From assembly GCF_014805625.2 (NCBI RefSeq), contig NW_023998433.1:4504185-4568184 (forward strand): 64,000 bases of DNA. The letters run 5' to 3'. Of the stretch, positions 12,501 through 27,500 are shown piece after piece. The position numbers and the translations under genes are program-made. The first letter of the stretch is position 1, and each line of letters opens with the position of its first letter. Under the pieces are notes generated by a model. It saw nothing but the letters and a program-made list of their open reading frames with translations. It did not search any database and was not told the origin of the DNA. The stretch comes from Glossina fuscipes (Eukaryota; Arthropoda; Insecta; Diptera; Glossinidae).

Positions 12501-15500
12501 TCTTAACTATTTTAAAGGCAATAAACTACGTTTTTCTCATTCAACAACGAATTGCAGCATAGACTGAGCCTAGCTGTCCTTATAGTAGTCATTTTTTGAG
12601 GGATACAAAATGGCTATGTGACCCGCTGAACTTAATTTCAGACAAATTGAGATAAAAAGTAGGAAGAAATTAATAGAACTGATGTATTTTTTGTTAAATT
12701 TTAAATTTTAACTTAATTTATTGAGAAAATGTTTTGGTTTTGTGATTTTGAGTTTCACATGTTACGCACGCAATTGTGCGATTTGTTGCAAACGTTCATG
12801 AAAACTTAGGTGTTAATATTGCTACGGCTGAACAGGGTTATTGAAATGATGGGTTCTCAACCCGAGATTCATGGCTTTTCATTGCTCTTTCACAGTTCAA
12901 AGCAAAAATAAAAACGTAAAACAAAAAAAATAGCAACACGAAATGGAAAATTTATCAGGTTAAAGAAACTATCTTCACTCGACCGAAGAAATATTTTCCG
13001 GAACTAGCACAGCATACACCCCATGTCTCTAATCGCTTACAACAATATCAACTTTTTTCAATTAACAAATAAACATAACATAATCACATTTAAGACTAAT
13101 TTTATATATCACTCAGTTAGGGAAATTAACAAAAAGAAAGAATATTTTTAATGGGTGTATTATAGTTTTTTCTTTTTTTTTTTGGTCAACAAGAAGCATT
13201 AATGATGAACGTTTGAATTCAAGAAATTCAATATCTAGCAACACGTCCTTTCCTAGACATATCCTATAAATATTTTACTTGTTTGAAAAGCATTTTTATC
13301 ATTTCGCTTGTAAAAAAAGTGAAATATACTGAAAATATTTCTTTCAATTTTCATTATTGGCAAAGCACTCAGGAATAAGTGTTGCTTGAAATCGAATAAG
13401 CCTTTTTATACACAAGACTAGGTGTTTCAGCTGCCAAAATACGTAGTGTCAATGTGGCCTAAGTGTGAATTTGGCTATGAGAAAATTGCAATTATGTCCT
13501 CTTTGAAAAAAAGCGAAATAACTCCCTTGATGGCTTATGTTTCCTCGTACCTATGTTTAAGTCGTACCTATACAAATATATGTTTTTATATCGCACATGC
13601 AAGTATTCAAGATCCATCTGATTCTTTGTTTACAAGTTCTGTTGAACTTAATTCTTTTTGTATGCATTTATACGTTATATCGAGATTGCACGCACAAAAC
13701 CTTCATGCTTTTTCACTAGCCATCAACTTTCTTTCAGGTTTCAATTCGTAAAATTTATAATTCTCTTGTTTTCCTTCCAAAATAAAAAAAAAATGTTCCA
13801 GAAAAATTTTTCAATTTCTCGATTATTCAGTAAAAAAAATGTTCTTTGCTTTCCACAAAAATTTCAAACCGACTTCCACACCTAGAGATGCCAAGCTTCT
13901 TCTCCTTCCTTTTGTTGTTATACCCTACGCCACTTGTAGTACAGGGTATACTAAGTTAATGCGGTCATATGAGACACGCAAAAGTGCCTAAGATGGACCT
14001 ACCTCTTATTATACCGATCGAATCATGATCTCAATTGATCTAAACCTGTCCATCTGACGTCTGCCCATGTAAATTTGTGTTAAAGCTACAGGTCGCAATT
14101 TTTGAGATATTTTGATTAAATGTAGTAAAGTGACGTGTTTCGACCCAAAGGCGAACGCTATTGAAGGTAGTTCAGATCGGTCCATTTTTTCGACCACTCC
14201 CGACATAACGCTCTAATCTGAAAAGTTGTTATATGGAAAAAAATTGTAATTTAAAAAATTTTTCATCAAAAATGGCTAAGTAGTACTATTACGGCATTCT
14301 AAATTGATATAAATTGGTATAAAAATTCTGGACCAGCTGTGGCAATTTTTGAAGACCCTTTCATATAACGAAAACATGGCCAACAAATAAGTTGTAAAAA
14401 TATTACAACCTTTAATCCAAGCTCTATACAATTTGTTGCTCATTTGGTTAAAAATAATGTGATGGCACACATATGAGGACCTGCTACTTCAACTGTAAGA
14501 AATGCAAAAGTCTTAGAATTGATTGTATCATTTTGAGAATTGTATCCTATTGCTCTTCTAGTTTGTTTGTTTTGTAATTTTAACTTGCCCTAGGTCACTA
14601 CCAAATAACGCAGTAATAGGCACTTCGGAATATTTGAAATTTGTTATAATTTCCTTATCAAACTTTGGTGATGACAACCGCACCGGTGCCAATTTACGAC
14701 AATTGTGAAAACGTTTGAATCCATCTTTGCAATCATAATAAGCCGAACGAGCGTGAAGGTAGCAAAGTGGCTGTTTACGTTGAATTCTCTCCGATAGGTT
14801 TGTGGTTCATTTGGTTTATTTAAAATCTCCCTTGTTCAAGAAGCCAAACTTTACGCTGAACAGGACTTATCATCAAAATCAAAACACAGGGCATGTGATA
14901 ATTCGTCTCAAAATAACTAAATAGTTTTGTTAGAAAGCAAAAAAAATAACGCATTCATTAAAAATCAGTTATCAAAATTTATTTATCGATGACAATGGGG
15001 TATACTGCTTTGCTGATCACTTACTTTTTTGTAAAAATTTAAGACAGTGTTTAATTCTGAAACACGATTACGGCAACATAGTTAAGCAACCGAAGAAAAA
15101 CTTATGGTATTAAGAAGAAAATTTGATAAATGACGATTTAAAAGACAAAAAGTTACAAAAGATCTCTGTTAGAATCATTTCTATCCTTCATACAGTGTCA
15201 GATAATATTAAAAATGTTTATAGACATACGTAGGCATCTAATTAACAAGCCTATTTCTTGTTTTCATTATAGTTGGTTTAAAGAAGAAAACGAGCAACTA
15301 CTACCACTACAATTAAGTGAACGCATCACGATAGTATCGGCCGGTTTGCTGAAAATTACAAAGGTTTCTACGAATTTAACAAAGTAGTTTTTTTTTGTTT
15401 CTTATTTGTTGTTTTTTCAAGTTCAACCTGTTAGAAATATATCCTAAACCAAACTTTTTTTCTTATGATGTGTTTTCAGGCACGTCTCGAGGACAGTGGT

Positions 15501-18500
15501 AAATATCTATGTTGGGTGAATAACACTGCCGGTGAAGAGACTATACAAGTATCATTAACTGTTACAGGTATGTAAGAGCGAATAACTTAGAAAATGCACA
15601 CTACAAACACAGTGACCCGCGCACACACAAACGTGAATGCAAGAACATAGAAATACATATGTAGTTATTTGCACGCAGTACCACTACAATATTTTACGTC
15701 GACGCACACATATACTGAACTGTAAAAAGCACGGTAACATGTACGCGTCTCACCAAACCTGCAATCCACTTTTCCGTCGTTAAAGGAAGGCTCCAAAGGC
15801 TAAGCAAAAGACGAAAACGCCACATATTACCTTAACTTGATTGTTTTACTATTTATGTCACTTTAACTACATCGTTGTTACAACATTATTTAACATTTTG
15901 GAAGCAACTGCTGCTGTCGTTTGACAAGTTTTCTTTCGCTAAACAGTAGAGTATTGTTTTATTATATATATTTTTCTCAATTTTCGCGGTTTTGAGACCT
16001 GCAATAACAATAAGATGGACAGACAAGCAGTTATAAGTGAGTCGACTCTGAATTTTACAATCATCAATAAAATGTACGACACTTTACAATGCTTCCAATA
16101 CTTAAATTCGTTCGTTACAAAAGAATTAACAAAACTGTTGTGCCCCCTTTCTTCGATGGCGGGCGTAAAAATGAGATATAAAAATAAATTTTGTTCTTCA
16201 ATATTGCAGCTCCTTTAACAGCACATCTTCAGCCTCAAGTGCAAACTGTAGATGTTGATAAGGATGCGCAGTTTCAGTGCGTTGTGTCCGGGCACCCAGT
16301 GCAAGATGTCAATTGGTTGCATGATGGTAAACCAATATTACGTGATAACCGTATCGAGGTGAGCCTTGTTCTTTGCATATAATAGCATATGCACATGCAA
16401 CTGGAATTATGTGCAAGCATGCCTAAATCTATTTAATAAAGAGAATGCTCCGGAAAAATTGAAAAAAAATAAAATAATAAAAATAAAACTTTTCCTTTCT
16501 TTAGATTCTCACCGATCCACCAAGACTGATTATTAAAAAAGTACAAAAAGATGACCCTGGCATGTATCAGTGCTTCGTATCAAATGAATGGGAACAAATA
16601 CAATCTACAGCCGAACTGCAATTGGGTGGTAAGCCATAATTTAAGCCGCTTGAAAAGTTATTGCCAAACAACGTAACAATAAATTATGCTGAGCTCGGCA
16701 ATTTCATTTTTTTAAATAAATAATTTGAAAGAAAGCAAGGAAGAAATTTATATTCAGCGGGGGCCGAATCTCGCATACCCGCCACTTTATTTTCCTTTTT
16801 CTCCTCTCCAAGTGCTTTTATTTGATACCCACATGGCAGGCATTACTAAGAAAAAATTAAATCACCAGGTCGCGATGGCTACCGTACTCATTTTAGAATT
16901 AACTCATTTTTAGGCAGATAACACAGCTTCATTTGAGGGATGTACAGAATAGTTTTAAAAGATCTGTCTTCTTTGCCTTATAATAAACAGGCATAAAACC
17001 TCAAAAAATGAAAAAAGATAATTTTATCATTTGTTCAAAAAAATTGGAGTTACGCTCAGTTTACGCTCCACTACGTGCTTCTGGTCTGACCAATTTGGCC
17101 CATTTTTAATGTCAACCTGCGTGAAAAAATCTCCAATGATTCTACCAAATTGATGAGCCTCAAGAATATATATACTTGATAGGATCTCTGAAGCATCCTT
17201 TTAAGTGTTACACAATATGAAAAAGAAAACAAAATGAGTATATCCCCACCGTTAAGTGGTGGGTATGAAAATTGTTGCTAAATTGGATCCAACAAAACAC
17301 TAATAAGTGGAATAAACTCATAGTTAAAAGAAGCGATTTTTCGAAGTATTCTTTCTTAGCAGCATTATTTTGCTGGGAACTTAAAATATGTACTATCAGG
17401 GCTTTTGTCCACTCCTGGTGCTGGAGTATGCTCAGCGGCTCTGACTCACAAGAATTGTACTTATTCTTTGAATGTTTAAAGAATAATTTGACTTTTCGGA
17501 AGTCGTCACTTTGCTTATTCATTCTCTTACTTCGCTTACAAGTCATCAACAAATGTTAAATCCTTTTACAATACGAAAGCATTTCAAGAACCGCAAATTG
17601 ATTAAACTTACACGCTTATGGCATTCCATATAAAATTCGCGCTCGTTCTGCTTATTTTACGTCATTGACCTTATAATTATAAATTTACATCGAGGTTCTA
17701 TAAATTATAAAAACACTTTGCCAGTTCAGAGCGTACTCTCGTTATTATTATATAATAATGCATGTTTTGTGACTCCCGTCAAGGTTGCCTTTTGGCATCC
17801 TTACCATATCCCAATTAGAAACGTCTGTTTCTGACTCAGGTTCCCTTATCTTCCGTCCTCCGTCTAGTACTTTACTTAATCCTATTCTTAATCTAACTTA
17901 GCCTAACACTCACGTCTCAGAGGCAAAGAACCTGTAAGGTCAAAATGAGGGACGACTTTGGCTCCTCACAGTACCTAATCTAAGCTAAGCTAAGGTTACT
18001 TGCTGCAATTATGAGAGAGAGAGAGATATGCTAACCAAATCTAAAGTGTTTTAAATGGCTTTTGTCTGCTTATCAGCATGAAATTTGAACTGATCTTTAA
18101 AAAGACCTTGTCTCTACTTTCCAGCGTTTTTTTGTTTTTGATTTATTGAGAACGATCTGTTCGGCGATCGAAATTTCTTTCTAAATCACTATAAATAAAA
18201 CGCAAGCAACACATTGCACAAAGCAACAAGATTTTTTCTTACGTTAGTAACAAATTTATATTATTGATATTCTTAACTAGGATTTTAAATAATTCAATTG
18301 AAAAAGCAAATTCTGAATATCCACAACAATATAACAACAACAATATTTCTAATGAATTTTCAATAATACAACAGAAATGGTAAACTACTAAAAAAACTGC
18401 TATAAGCAAAATTTAATATTAATTGTTATCAGGCAAATTTATCCGCGCAAACAAATGTGTATGCACAAACACATATAAAAATATTCGCGTAATTTGTTCC

Positions 18501-21500
18501 TAATTTTAGGGTAAACGCAAAATTCAATCTACTTAATGATTACCACAGTAAGCTTTTTACAAAAGAGAAAAAGGAGAGATCACTATACATTTACACAAAC
18601 TGCAGAGGAAGTGAAAGTTAACTAGAATACATATACAAACATATAATTTCATTTCATCGTAAATCAATTCTGCGCTGTTAGGTTTTCTTCAGAAAATGTC
18701 ATATTAAGCAACACACACCTAAAAAGCTCATGTATGCATGAGCGTACATGTTAATAGATTAAAATTAAGATCAAATTCATCAAAAGCAAGTTTCTGTAAA
18801 AAACGTATCATATTTTTTTTTGTTTTGTGTCACCAAAAAATGAAGGCATACTCATGTCCTCATGGCATTCGTAAGTGTCAGATACGTGATAAAAAACTTG
18901 TTACATGGATGAAGGATGTACTGTAAACCAAATTATACTTCCTGAAAATAGCACGTACTAGTGACATTACCTATTTAATGACTGCTTTGGTTGGAAGAGT
19001 ATATCTTTCATTGATTTTGTATTAAAAATGGGTTGCAACCGGTCCTAATTATGCCGTTGCAAATGTTGGCGTTTTTTTGGCTACACGAGCTTGAAGCAGA
19101 AATCTTCGCAATCTATGGCGGCCGCAATCCGGGCATGGTGACAAATTTTCGTGACCACATCTGTGAATGTAGTTTCGAAAGTGATCTTGAGCGGCGAGAA
19201 ACTGTGTGAGATAGTAATTTACCTCCCTCTGGCATTTGCCCATCCACAGAGCTACGTTTGGGATGAGCAAGCACCTCCATTTCGGCGTACTTTCCCATTG
19301 CGCTTGCCACATATTCACTGAGGTCAAGCTTTCGTCCGTCTTGAGGACGAGTCCTTGCACCTTCCCTATATGCTTCCTTACGAATATCCGCTTCAACTCA
19401 TCGCCAGGATTTCAACAGGGACCCCAAAAGTAATCAACAGCGCTGTGTCTTCCGAAATGGTGCGGAGATGACACACCGTCCGACAGTATTTGATTTCGCC
19501 GACAGTGCATCGAACCACACCAGATTCGCTTACAACAAAACCGATGTGAGTACCATGGATATCACTTGCCTCACGGTAGCTCTAGGTCCTTTATTGTTTG
19601 ACACCATTGTAACGTTTCGAGAATTCAACCTATGCAGGGATGTTATGGGTTATTTTTACCTTTTTTTTTGTTCGCATGTTTTCCGGCCTGGCTCGTCCGA
19701 TGGGGGTGTGGAGATAAAATGTATTAAGATACGTAAATCGCTACAATATTTCATTATTTTAAATAAAACATGCTTACTAATAAAATTGAAAACTTTTGAC
19801 TAATTTAATCCACGCCCTAACCATATTACTTTTACCTCGCCCCTCCGTCATCCACAGGAAGTCTTACCAGTGATTTAACCTTTAATAATAATACATTTCT
19901 TTGATTTTATTTTCTAACGAAAGTGTTATAATGTTTCAACTCAATATTTCAAAACAAAATTTTCGAAATGAACAATGGTTATTAATCGATTATATAAATA
20001 AACTTACCGAAACTAATAACCACGTAGATGCGCATCGCCGCAGCTAAAAGGTTTGTTAACAAATTATAGGTTTTAAAATTAAAACAAAAAATTGTTTAAT
20101 ATTTGGGAATTATAACTCAAAAGAAATGCCAATTATTGTTGCGACCTCTTAGAGATACCACGCACAAACCGGTGTGAAGAGGAATGCTCCTTTAACGTTT
20201 TATTGATTCGTTCGTGTTTTACACTCCTTCTTTTACATTAGCTTGTCAATTTTTCCCCTTTCTTTTCTTTTTTCCTTACTTTTTTTTTGGGGGCTTTGAG
20301 ATTTTCTTCTCTTTTTATAAGACACAGTTCTTAAAAATATACGAAGACATTGTTTGTCGGTTTTTTATTATAAAAAGAAAATTTAGAAAACTCTTATATT
20401 AGATTAATTTCAATTAATCTCTTTTTATTTAAAGGTCTCCCGTACAACATCCGCAGCCGACCAACAATTTAGCTAAATCAATTTACACCTTTCTTTTTTA
20501 AAAGTTTTCTCCTTCTCATTTGCATTAATGAACTTCACATTCATCCTTCAATTTTTAATGGCCACAAACTAGCGATCGTTGATTCCAGCCCTCTGACGCG
20601 AACGTTAGTACTTCTTGATTTTCGTTCTTCTTCTTTTTGCACTTTTGTATAACTTCAAAATTCCTTGACCTTAGTGACCTTGTGCTATTGTATGTGAACA
20701 ATGAATAGCGTTCCAATTATTCCGGCTTTACTAAAATTATCAAAGCCTTTTCAGTTTGCAATTTTTTAATATTTTTCCAATAAAACTATTCGGGATTTAT
20801 TCTTTCTCTAATTCATATAAATTCACTTTCATTATCATTCACTGAAATTATTTGTCTTGAAGTAGCGATAGCACGGCATGAATTTCGATTTTATTCCAAA
20901 AAAATTTTACAAGCAAAATTCTCACGAAAGCCGCATTTTTCCTCGTTTTTTCTCTTTTTTTTTTTTTTTCCTTTTCTGTTTCCAAGTTGCCAAAGTTTCT
21001 TTTTTCTTCGCGCCGCTTGTCGCTTTGCCAAAGTTGACAAAGTTTGTCTTTTCTTTTTTTTTCCCCACTACAGTGTCTATTACACCATCCTTGCCAAAGG
21101 CGATTGCATTTTGGTCGCCTTATCACTATATTGTATACGCTGTCTGAAATTTAGCCGATTGTCGATCATAACTCTTAAGTATTGCAGTACCAGGGAGACA
21201 TAATAGCAAGGCTGCCGACTCTCACCGGTATACACCCAACTTTTTTTCGGCTGCTTATTAGCACCGCTTCAGTTTTGTGTTTTGCAACTGTTCGTGTGTT
21301 TCGGTGCATCCTCGCGAATCGTTTGGATGTCTTTATTATTTAGATTTTTGTTATTCTACGAAACTTTTTGATTGTGGGCAGAAATTCGTAAAGAAAATTA
21401 CGTTAGCTTCAAGCAAATAATAGCTGTTCGCATGAATTCTGATCGTATACAATAATAATATATTTTGTATTTAGAAGAAGTGCATTTCACTTAGTTCAAT

Positions 21501-24500
21501 ATTCAATAAACTTCTGTAATATCTGCATAAGCATCATTGTCAGGATTTTCTTCAAATTCCGTGATCTTTGGGCAAATGAATCGTCCGAATGATTTTTACA
21601 AACACTTCGCCAATTGATTTATTTTCATTACTTCACATGACCTCAAATTGGCAGTCTGAATTTATAAAGTGCGGACTCTACAGCGTATCAAAATCTCACA
21701 CCTAAACTGTTAACGTAGAGCGCCTGAAAACGGATTAGACTAACCTTTATTTGATGAAAGAAACGCCTTGCTCGTTCTTTCCATCAGTTCGAGCAGTTTC
21801 AATTGGTTTCTTTACGTTTTCTATACTTCAAAATTATTCAGTCAAAATTGATTGTTTCAAAACGCGCCACACACAATCTATGACGTTTTCTTAACTTAAT
21901 TAGCGTTCTTTACCTAACATCTAACGTTCTTGTCTGTTTACTTCTGCAATTATTCATAATCTATGTAGTCGTTACACAAATATCCAACAAAGTGAATTGA
22001 AGTTTCGATTGGAGAGACATTAGCAACAAATCGTCGATTAGAGTGAAATGCACTCTTGGCTTTTCAACAATTTCTCTCAAAGAAAATTATTTCTATATAT
22101 TTGAGCGGAAAAATAATTCGGAATAAAATGTGGATTCTTTTCAAGGCCTTGTGCGTAAATACAATGATAACAAGCGAGGAAACTATCGCATAGCAGAATG
22201 TGACGATATCGAAAAGTGTGAATCGATTCAGAATCTTTTGTTGATAAAAAAAAAAAAAAAAAATTTGAGAACAGTCAATAAGAAAATAACTCAATCATAA
22301 ATTCTTAAAAACTTCCGTTCATTTTGACCAACGATTTCTACTGGTAAAAATGATAAAGTAATGCGGAATGCCAGTGTACATGACTGATAAATTCGACGAT
22401 TTTGACCTTTCTATGCATAAAATAACAGTTTCCGTGTAATATTAATGATTTATTTAAGGTATGCCGTCGCCAATCGCCGAATGCATTTTCGACCTTTATT
22501 ACTTTTATTGTTTAATTTGAAAAAATCTGCTGCCGAAGCCCACCAAACAGGTTCAGAAACTTATTGTAGTGCTGCTCCATCATATTCCAATTGTCGTTTT
22601 TGGTTTTAACGGTTTAAAAAGTGGTAATAGGAACTGAATGAAGAGGCCCCTTTTTAATCAATTCTTGAAGGACTTGTCAAGTATACACTGTTGCAGCTGG
22701 AATTTGAAGGTTTGCCGTAATCAGCATACACACCAGACATAGCGCCCTCTGACTACCACTTGTTCATATCGGTGCGAAAATGGGTCAAAGATTGAACCGC
22801 TGCCAAACCAGTAAAAGTTCTTTCGACAGGATATCGACGTCTTGCCAGAAAGCTGGTAAAAAAATGTAGAAAATGACGGAAAATATTTTAATCATAATGT
22901 ATTGTACCAATTTTTCTAAACAAATGCCTTTTTCAAATGAAAAAATGGCCAAAATTAACTGAAGGTCCTAATATTAAAATTTCATGATTTTCGTTTAATA
23001 GATGTATGTTTGTAAATATATTTTTCAGATGCCTCACCGGAATTGTTATATTGGTTTTCAGAGCAAACCTTACAACCAGGTCCAACAGTATCCTTGAAAT
23101 GTGTAGCAACTGGCAATCCATTGCCCCAATTCACATGGACTCTTGACGGATTTCCGGTAGATTTTATGATTTGTTAAGCATACGCATACAGATGAAGAGT
23201 AAACAAATTTCATATTATGCTTATACTTAATAGAACATATTTTTAAAACATTATTCAAAACCTTGCATTGCTCTTTGTTGTTTCATTGTTTTGCAGATAC
23301 CCGACAATTCACGTTTTTTGGTCGGTCAATACGTTACTATACATGATGATGTCATCAGTCACGTAAATATAACAAATGTGAAAGAAGAGGATGGCGGAGA
23401 ATACACTTGCGCAGCACAAAATGCAATTGGCAAGTAAGTTAATATCATAAGACTCCTGCAAATAATTTTTAGAAACAACTTAAAAATAAAATTTAGGTAA
23501 ACATATAGTGCTTAATTGCCTACCTTTGACGAATCATTTTTAAATAGAAAATCCCTTAAACGCAAACGCTACAAATGTGAAATTAGTTTTCTATTGACAG
23601 AAAAAATGCAAATAGCTACAATATTAATAAATACTTCTATATACGCTCAATGCCATCAAGAGGCAAATAAGCAATGGGCAATGGGTAATGGGAGCACAAA
23701 TGGCACGTTCATTCGTTTTCTAATAAACTTTTTTCCTTTTTTGTTAACATGACGAATCGTTTAGGGAATGTCCCCTATTCGCATAGCATGCTATGGCCGG
23801 GATAAAGTGAGGGGAGAGAAAGATAAATTTAAAATAAAGCAATATTTTGTATGTTTCAATGGTTTAAACTTTTCTTTAGACTTGTGATCTAGAAATGAGT
23901 GCATTTGTTGCTTTAAATATAAGTAAATGCATCGTATATATATTTGAATATATTTAATTATTTATTTTAGAGTATCTCATAGTGCTAAAGTAAATATCTA
24001 TGGTCTACCGTATATACGTGAAATGCCCAAGATTACAGGGATTTCTGGTTCGGATTTGATTGTCAAATGTCCTGTGGCTGGGTACCCAATCGATAAAATT
24101 CACTGGGAACGAGGTATGTATGCAAATGAAAAACGAATAAATGAAAGAAACAGAGTATTTATTTAAATAATATCCAGGTATATTTACATTTACATTAAGA
24201 CAAATGTCAGGTACCGCAGAACATATGATTCCTTAGCAATTCCAATTTTAAATTGATATTTATCGTGTTTGCTTATAAATGACATACGAAAGCATATAGT
24301 CGCAGATGTATCTAAACTCACGTTTATATTAAAGTTATTGCTCAAAAAAAAAATTGCCGTAATTACGAAAGTAGCCATTTTTTAAAGCTTCGATTTCAAA
24401 CTTAAAGACGCGATGCATTTTTGTGACAAAAATTAAATCTTTCATTAAATTTGTAAACGTGAAAAAAATTGGTCATCGTTAATAATTAAAATTTTTGCAT

Positions 24501-27500
24501 TTGAAAAGCCTCAGTCGTGCCCATACCAAAGACGAGCACAATTGTACTCCACGAGAGTTTACTCCTTTGTTAATAATAATAAAATATTAACCAAGTATCA
24601 AAGTTTAAATGACATCGTGCGAATTGACAACAAAAACATAGATAGCGCTGGCCGGCGAAATAACTTAGATGCGCATGCCAGCAATTGTGAATAAATCCTC
24701 AAATCGTTGACTGGAAGTACGCAAGGTAATAGGCGTTCGAAGTCTCCCAAAAAGCCCTATATATCATATAATCACAAAACATTTGAAAATATGAAAACTA
24801 CGCGCAAGACGCCTGCCACGTGCGCTTACAACGAAACAAAAACAAACTCCCATCAAGAAGAAAACCACCAATAGTGAAGGTTCGTGTGACCGCATTGGAC
24901 TGCTTAAGAGAAAAAACCAGGAAAAACGGCCGCATTTGGTGAAAGGGAGGGAGTTATTATATCAAACCAATGTATCAATTAGTGCATTCCTTATCGCGTT
25001 GCCCAAGATTAAATAGGTAAAATTTAATGTGCTCTCTCACGTACCCTATATGCCAAACATACCCACCTTAAACTACTTTCCCTTTCTAAATTTATAAAAA
25101 CGGTAATGAAACAATAAGTCCAGTCTATATACATTTGGCGGCTATTTACAGGAGCACGACGATTCTTACTATAGTAAGATTTATCATGCATGGAGTTTGA
25201 GCCTTCATACGACAGCACTTGGCAGACGTCCTTCTTAGCTACTGGATTGTGGAATGATCATGTCGACTAAGCATGGGCAAATACCGACCCGTGATGCCGG
25301 CGAGTGCGACCGGCTTCTTTTAAAATTTCAAATAACTCAATTTGCTCGCACTTAGCAATGCTACAAACGAATTGTGTCTGTCGTCACTACCAGTTCAGTT
25401 ATGCAGCCATCAAATGTGAAATGTAATGCGAGAATCGGTACAAAATGCCGCATTTTTAATAATTGGTGGACCTTAATCTAGCTCCCGTCATAATATGACT
25501 CGATGATGAAAAAACTTGTCCCCGCTGAAGTAAACTTTCTTACAAAAAATAAGGTAGTACAGGACAACAAAATCTAGTTTTTACTATTTTGTGATGTAAA
25601 CTGATCAAGAATGATAACCACATAGGGTTTTTTATTGGGCATCTTTCCAAATAATCAATTTAAAGATTCTCTTTACAAAGACGTCGATCACGAAGGTGTT
25701 TGATTATCAACGTTGCAGAACTATAATATTTTCATTTGTTTTTATCTTCAAATATGTGAAACTGTGTATCCACAAAACGTGTTTTATAACAGATATTATT
25801 TCTCCTACTCCTCCCTATATTTAAGCAAAAGTTTCACTGAAGATTGTTAAATATTGTAAATATTGTAAAGACAAATAAGGACTCTCTCTGATAATTCTAA
25901 TCATAAGAAATCAGAAATGATATAGGATCAAATCTTAATATCGGTATCTCCATGGCTTGGTAGCTCGTGTTCTGTGATCTAGGATATCAGAAGGCTTTTC
26001 GTAATGCCGCTCAAACACAATGAAACAACGAAATAACTAATAGATTTAAAAAAAAGTCATTTTTCAACACCACAAAGCTTGTTCACTTATTGCAAATCTC
26101 ATCAAGCAAACAAAAAGAAACATCGTGTTCATGAAATATTGTTCCTTCACTTACCTCGATGGATAATACAGGGAGAAAAAAACTATGAATTATCCGGTTT
26201 TTCCCACGTAGCAACTCCAAACTTCTGGCCTTTTGTGGACATGATCTATAAAAAGCAACTACAAGCAGATAAAGGAGCTTCTATATATTATTATTGTTTG
26301 TTTTGTTTTTTTCTTTTTTTAATAAATTACGTAAGAAATTCGATTTTGAATGTATTTGTATTCGACAGATGGTCAAACTCTACCCATTAATCGTCGTCAA
26401 AGAGCTTACAACAATGGGACTTTAATTATTGAACAACTGCAACGATTAGAGGATGCGGGCACTTATACGTGTATGGCGCAAAATAAACAAAAGCAAACAT
26501 CGCGCCGCAATGTGGAGATACAGGTCCTAGGTATGTCTAAAACTAAGAACATAATTTTTTTACATGAAATATAAGAAACGTTCTCTTTTCACGCGAAAAC
26601 AATGTTATATATTATGGTGCTTGGCAAGATATCTAGGCATATTTCTTGTTCGGCTTGTTTAACTGCAACTGTAGTCTTTCCAAGAAGCACCTCCTATTTT
26701 ATTTAATGAGAACTTTATAAGTGTTGCGAATGAGTTTGAAAGGCATAGTCTTTGCTTAGCAAAACGCTAAAAATGTATTTCATGTACACAACCTTCAGGG
26801 CAAAACTGTTACAGTTACGGCGGTTTACCGAATGCAGCTCTGTTGCCGTTAAAACTACTAATAATAATAATAGTGAGCATAGAAAGAGTTGGACTTATTA
26901 TTCAATTTAAAAGTTAAAATCCAATTAGTCGAATTGGAATTTGTTTGTAGGACAATACCTTTGTCGAATTCGCGATAATTTCGAAAGCGTCTAAGCAATA
27001 ACAGATTTATTTTTTGATGGATTTCAGTTTTACAAGTGCATAAGTGTTAAGACAACGAGTCTCACTCACGAGTCTTTCATTGTGTCGTGTGAAGCCTCTG
27101 CGTTGAAGGAGTTGTAACCAATCTGTGCAGTCTAGATGCGGTTGTTACCGTTGAGCAATTCAATACTTACACTCTGTATGTTTAAGTATGCTTTAGTTAG
27201 ATATTTCGCTTTTAAGACCAAACTCTATAACAAGCTTTCTTTAATTGAAGCCATGAATACCATATGTATGCTTCGAATCTTTACCGGAATAATACTGTGA
27301 AATTCAGTTTTTTAAGCCTGCCGTTATGGTAAAGGATTCATTTTGCACAATCATTCACAATGGTATGCACAAAACACATACTTTAATTCCTGTAGGACAG
27401 CCTTTCGCACATGTTCTTATGTCGCTCTTCGACATCTTTTCGTGTGAAGCAGTTGATAAATAAATTTCTTAAAAAAATTGCTTAAAAAATAACGAGACTT

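Larger units (their letters stand above)
3574..15272. other. 11.7-kb Dscam intron between the two parts of Ig3
   Basis: Largest intron in the window. Recognised content: mariner relic (4020-4330), family-B repeats (4630-4965, 6350-6600, 13917-14260), a foldback element (7921-8580), TA microsatellites (about 9069-9096 and 9520-9550), an AAATTTTA tandem (9297-9325) and a solo LTR (10844-11328). No alternative Ig exon seen. The rest is AT-rich sequence without recognised features. Confidence 0.7.
16629..23028. other. 6.4-kb Dscam intron between Ig4 and Ig5
   Basis: Contains a family-A repeat (16737-17270), an R1-like LINE relic (19030-19607 and 21085-21340) interrupted by a solo LTR (19608-21084), and a mariner relic (22531-22945). 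17280-19030 and 21350-22530 show nothing recognised. Confidence 0.7.

Noticed and set aside
13422..13751. 109-codon open frame on the + strand in the Ig3 intron
   Set aside because: Composition is that of AT-rich chance sequence, no domain or splice context, no similarity to Dscam or to mobile-element proteins that I know.
17208..17559. Overlapping open frames of 114 and 95 codons on opposite strands
   Set aside because: Each is the shadow of the other and overlaps the tail of a family-A repeat; nothing protein-like.
20878..21147. Phe-rich open frames on both strands near 20900-21100
   Set aside because: Generated by long poly-pyrimidine runs in the LTR insertion and by the dead LINE frame; no independent gene.
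26079..26390. 103-codon frame overlapping the start of exon w9
   Set aside because: The upstream part has no Ig features and the acceptor at 26368 gives the conserved junction ER|DGQTLP.
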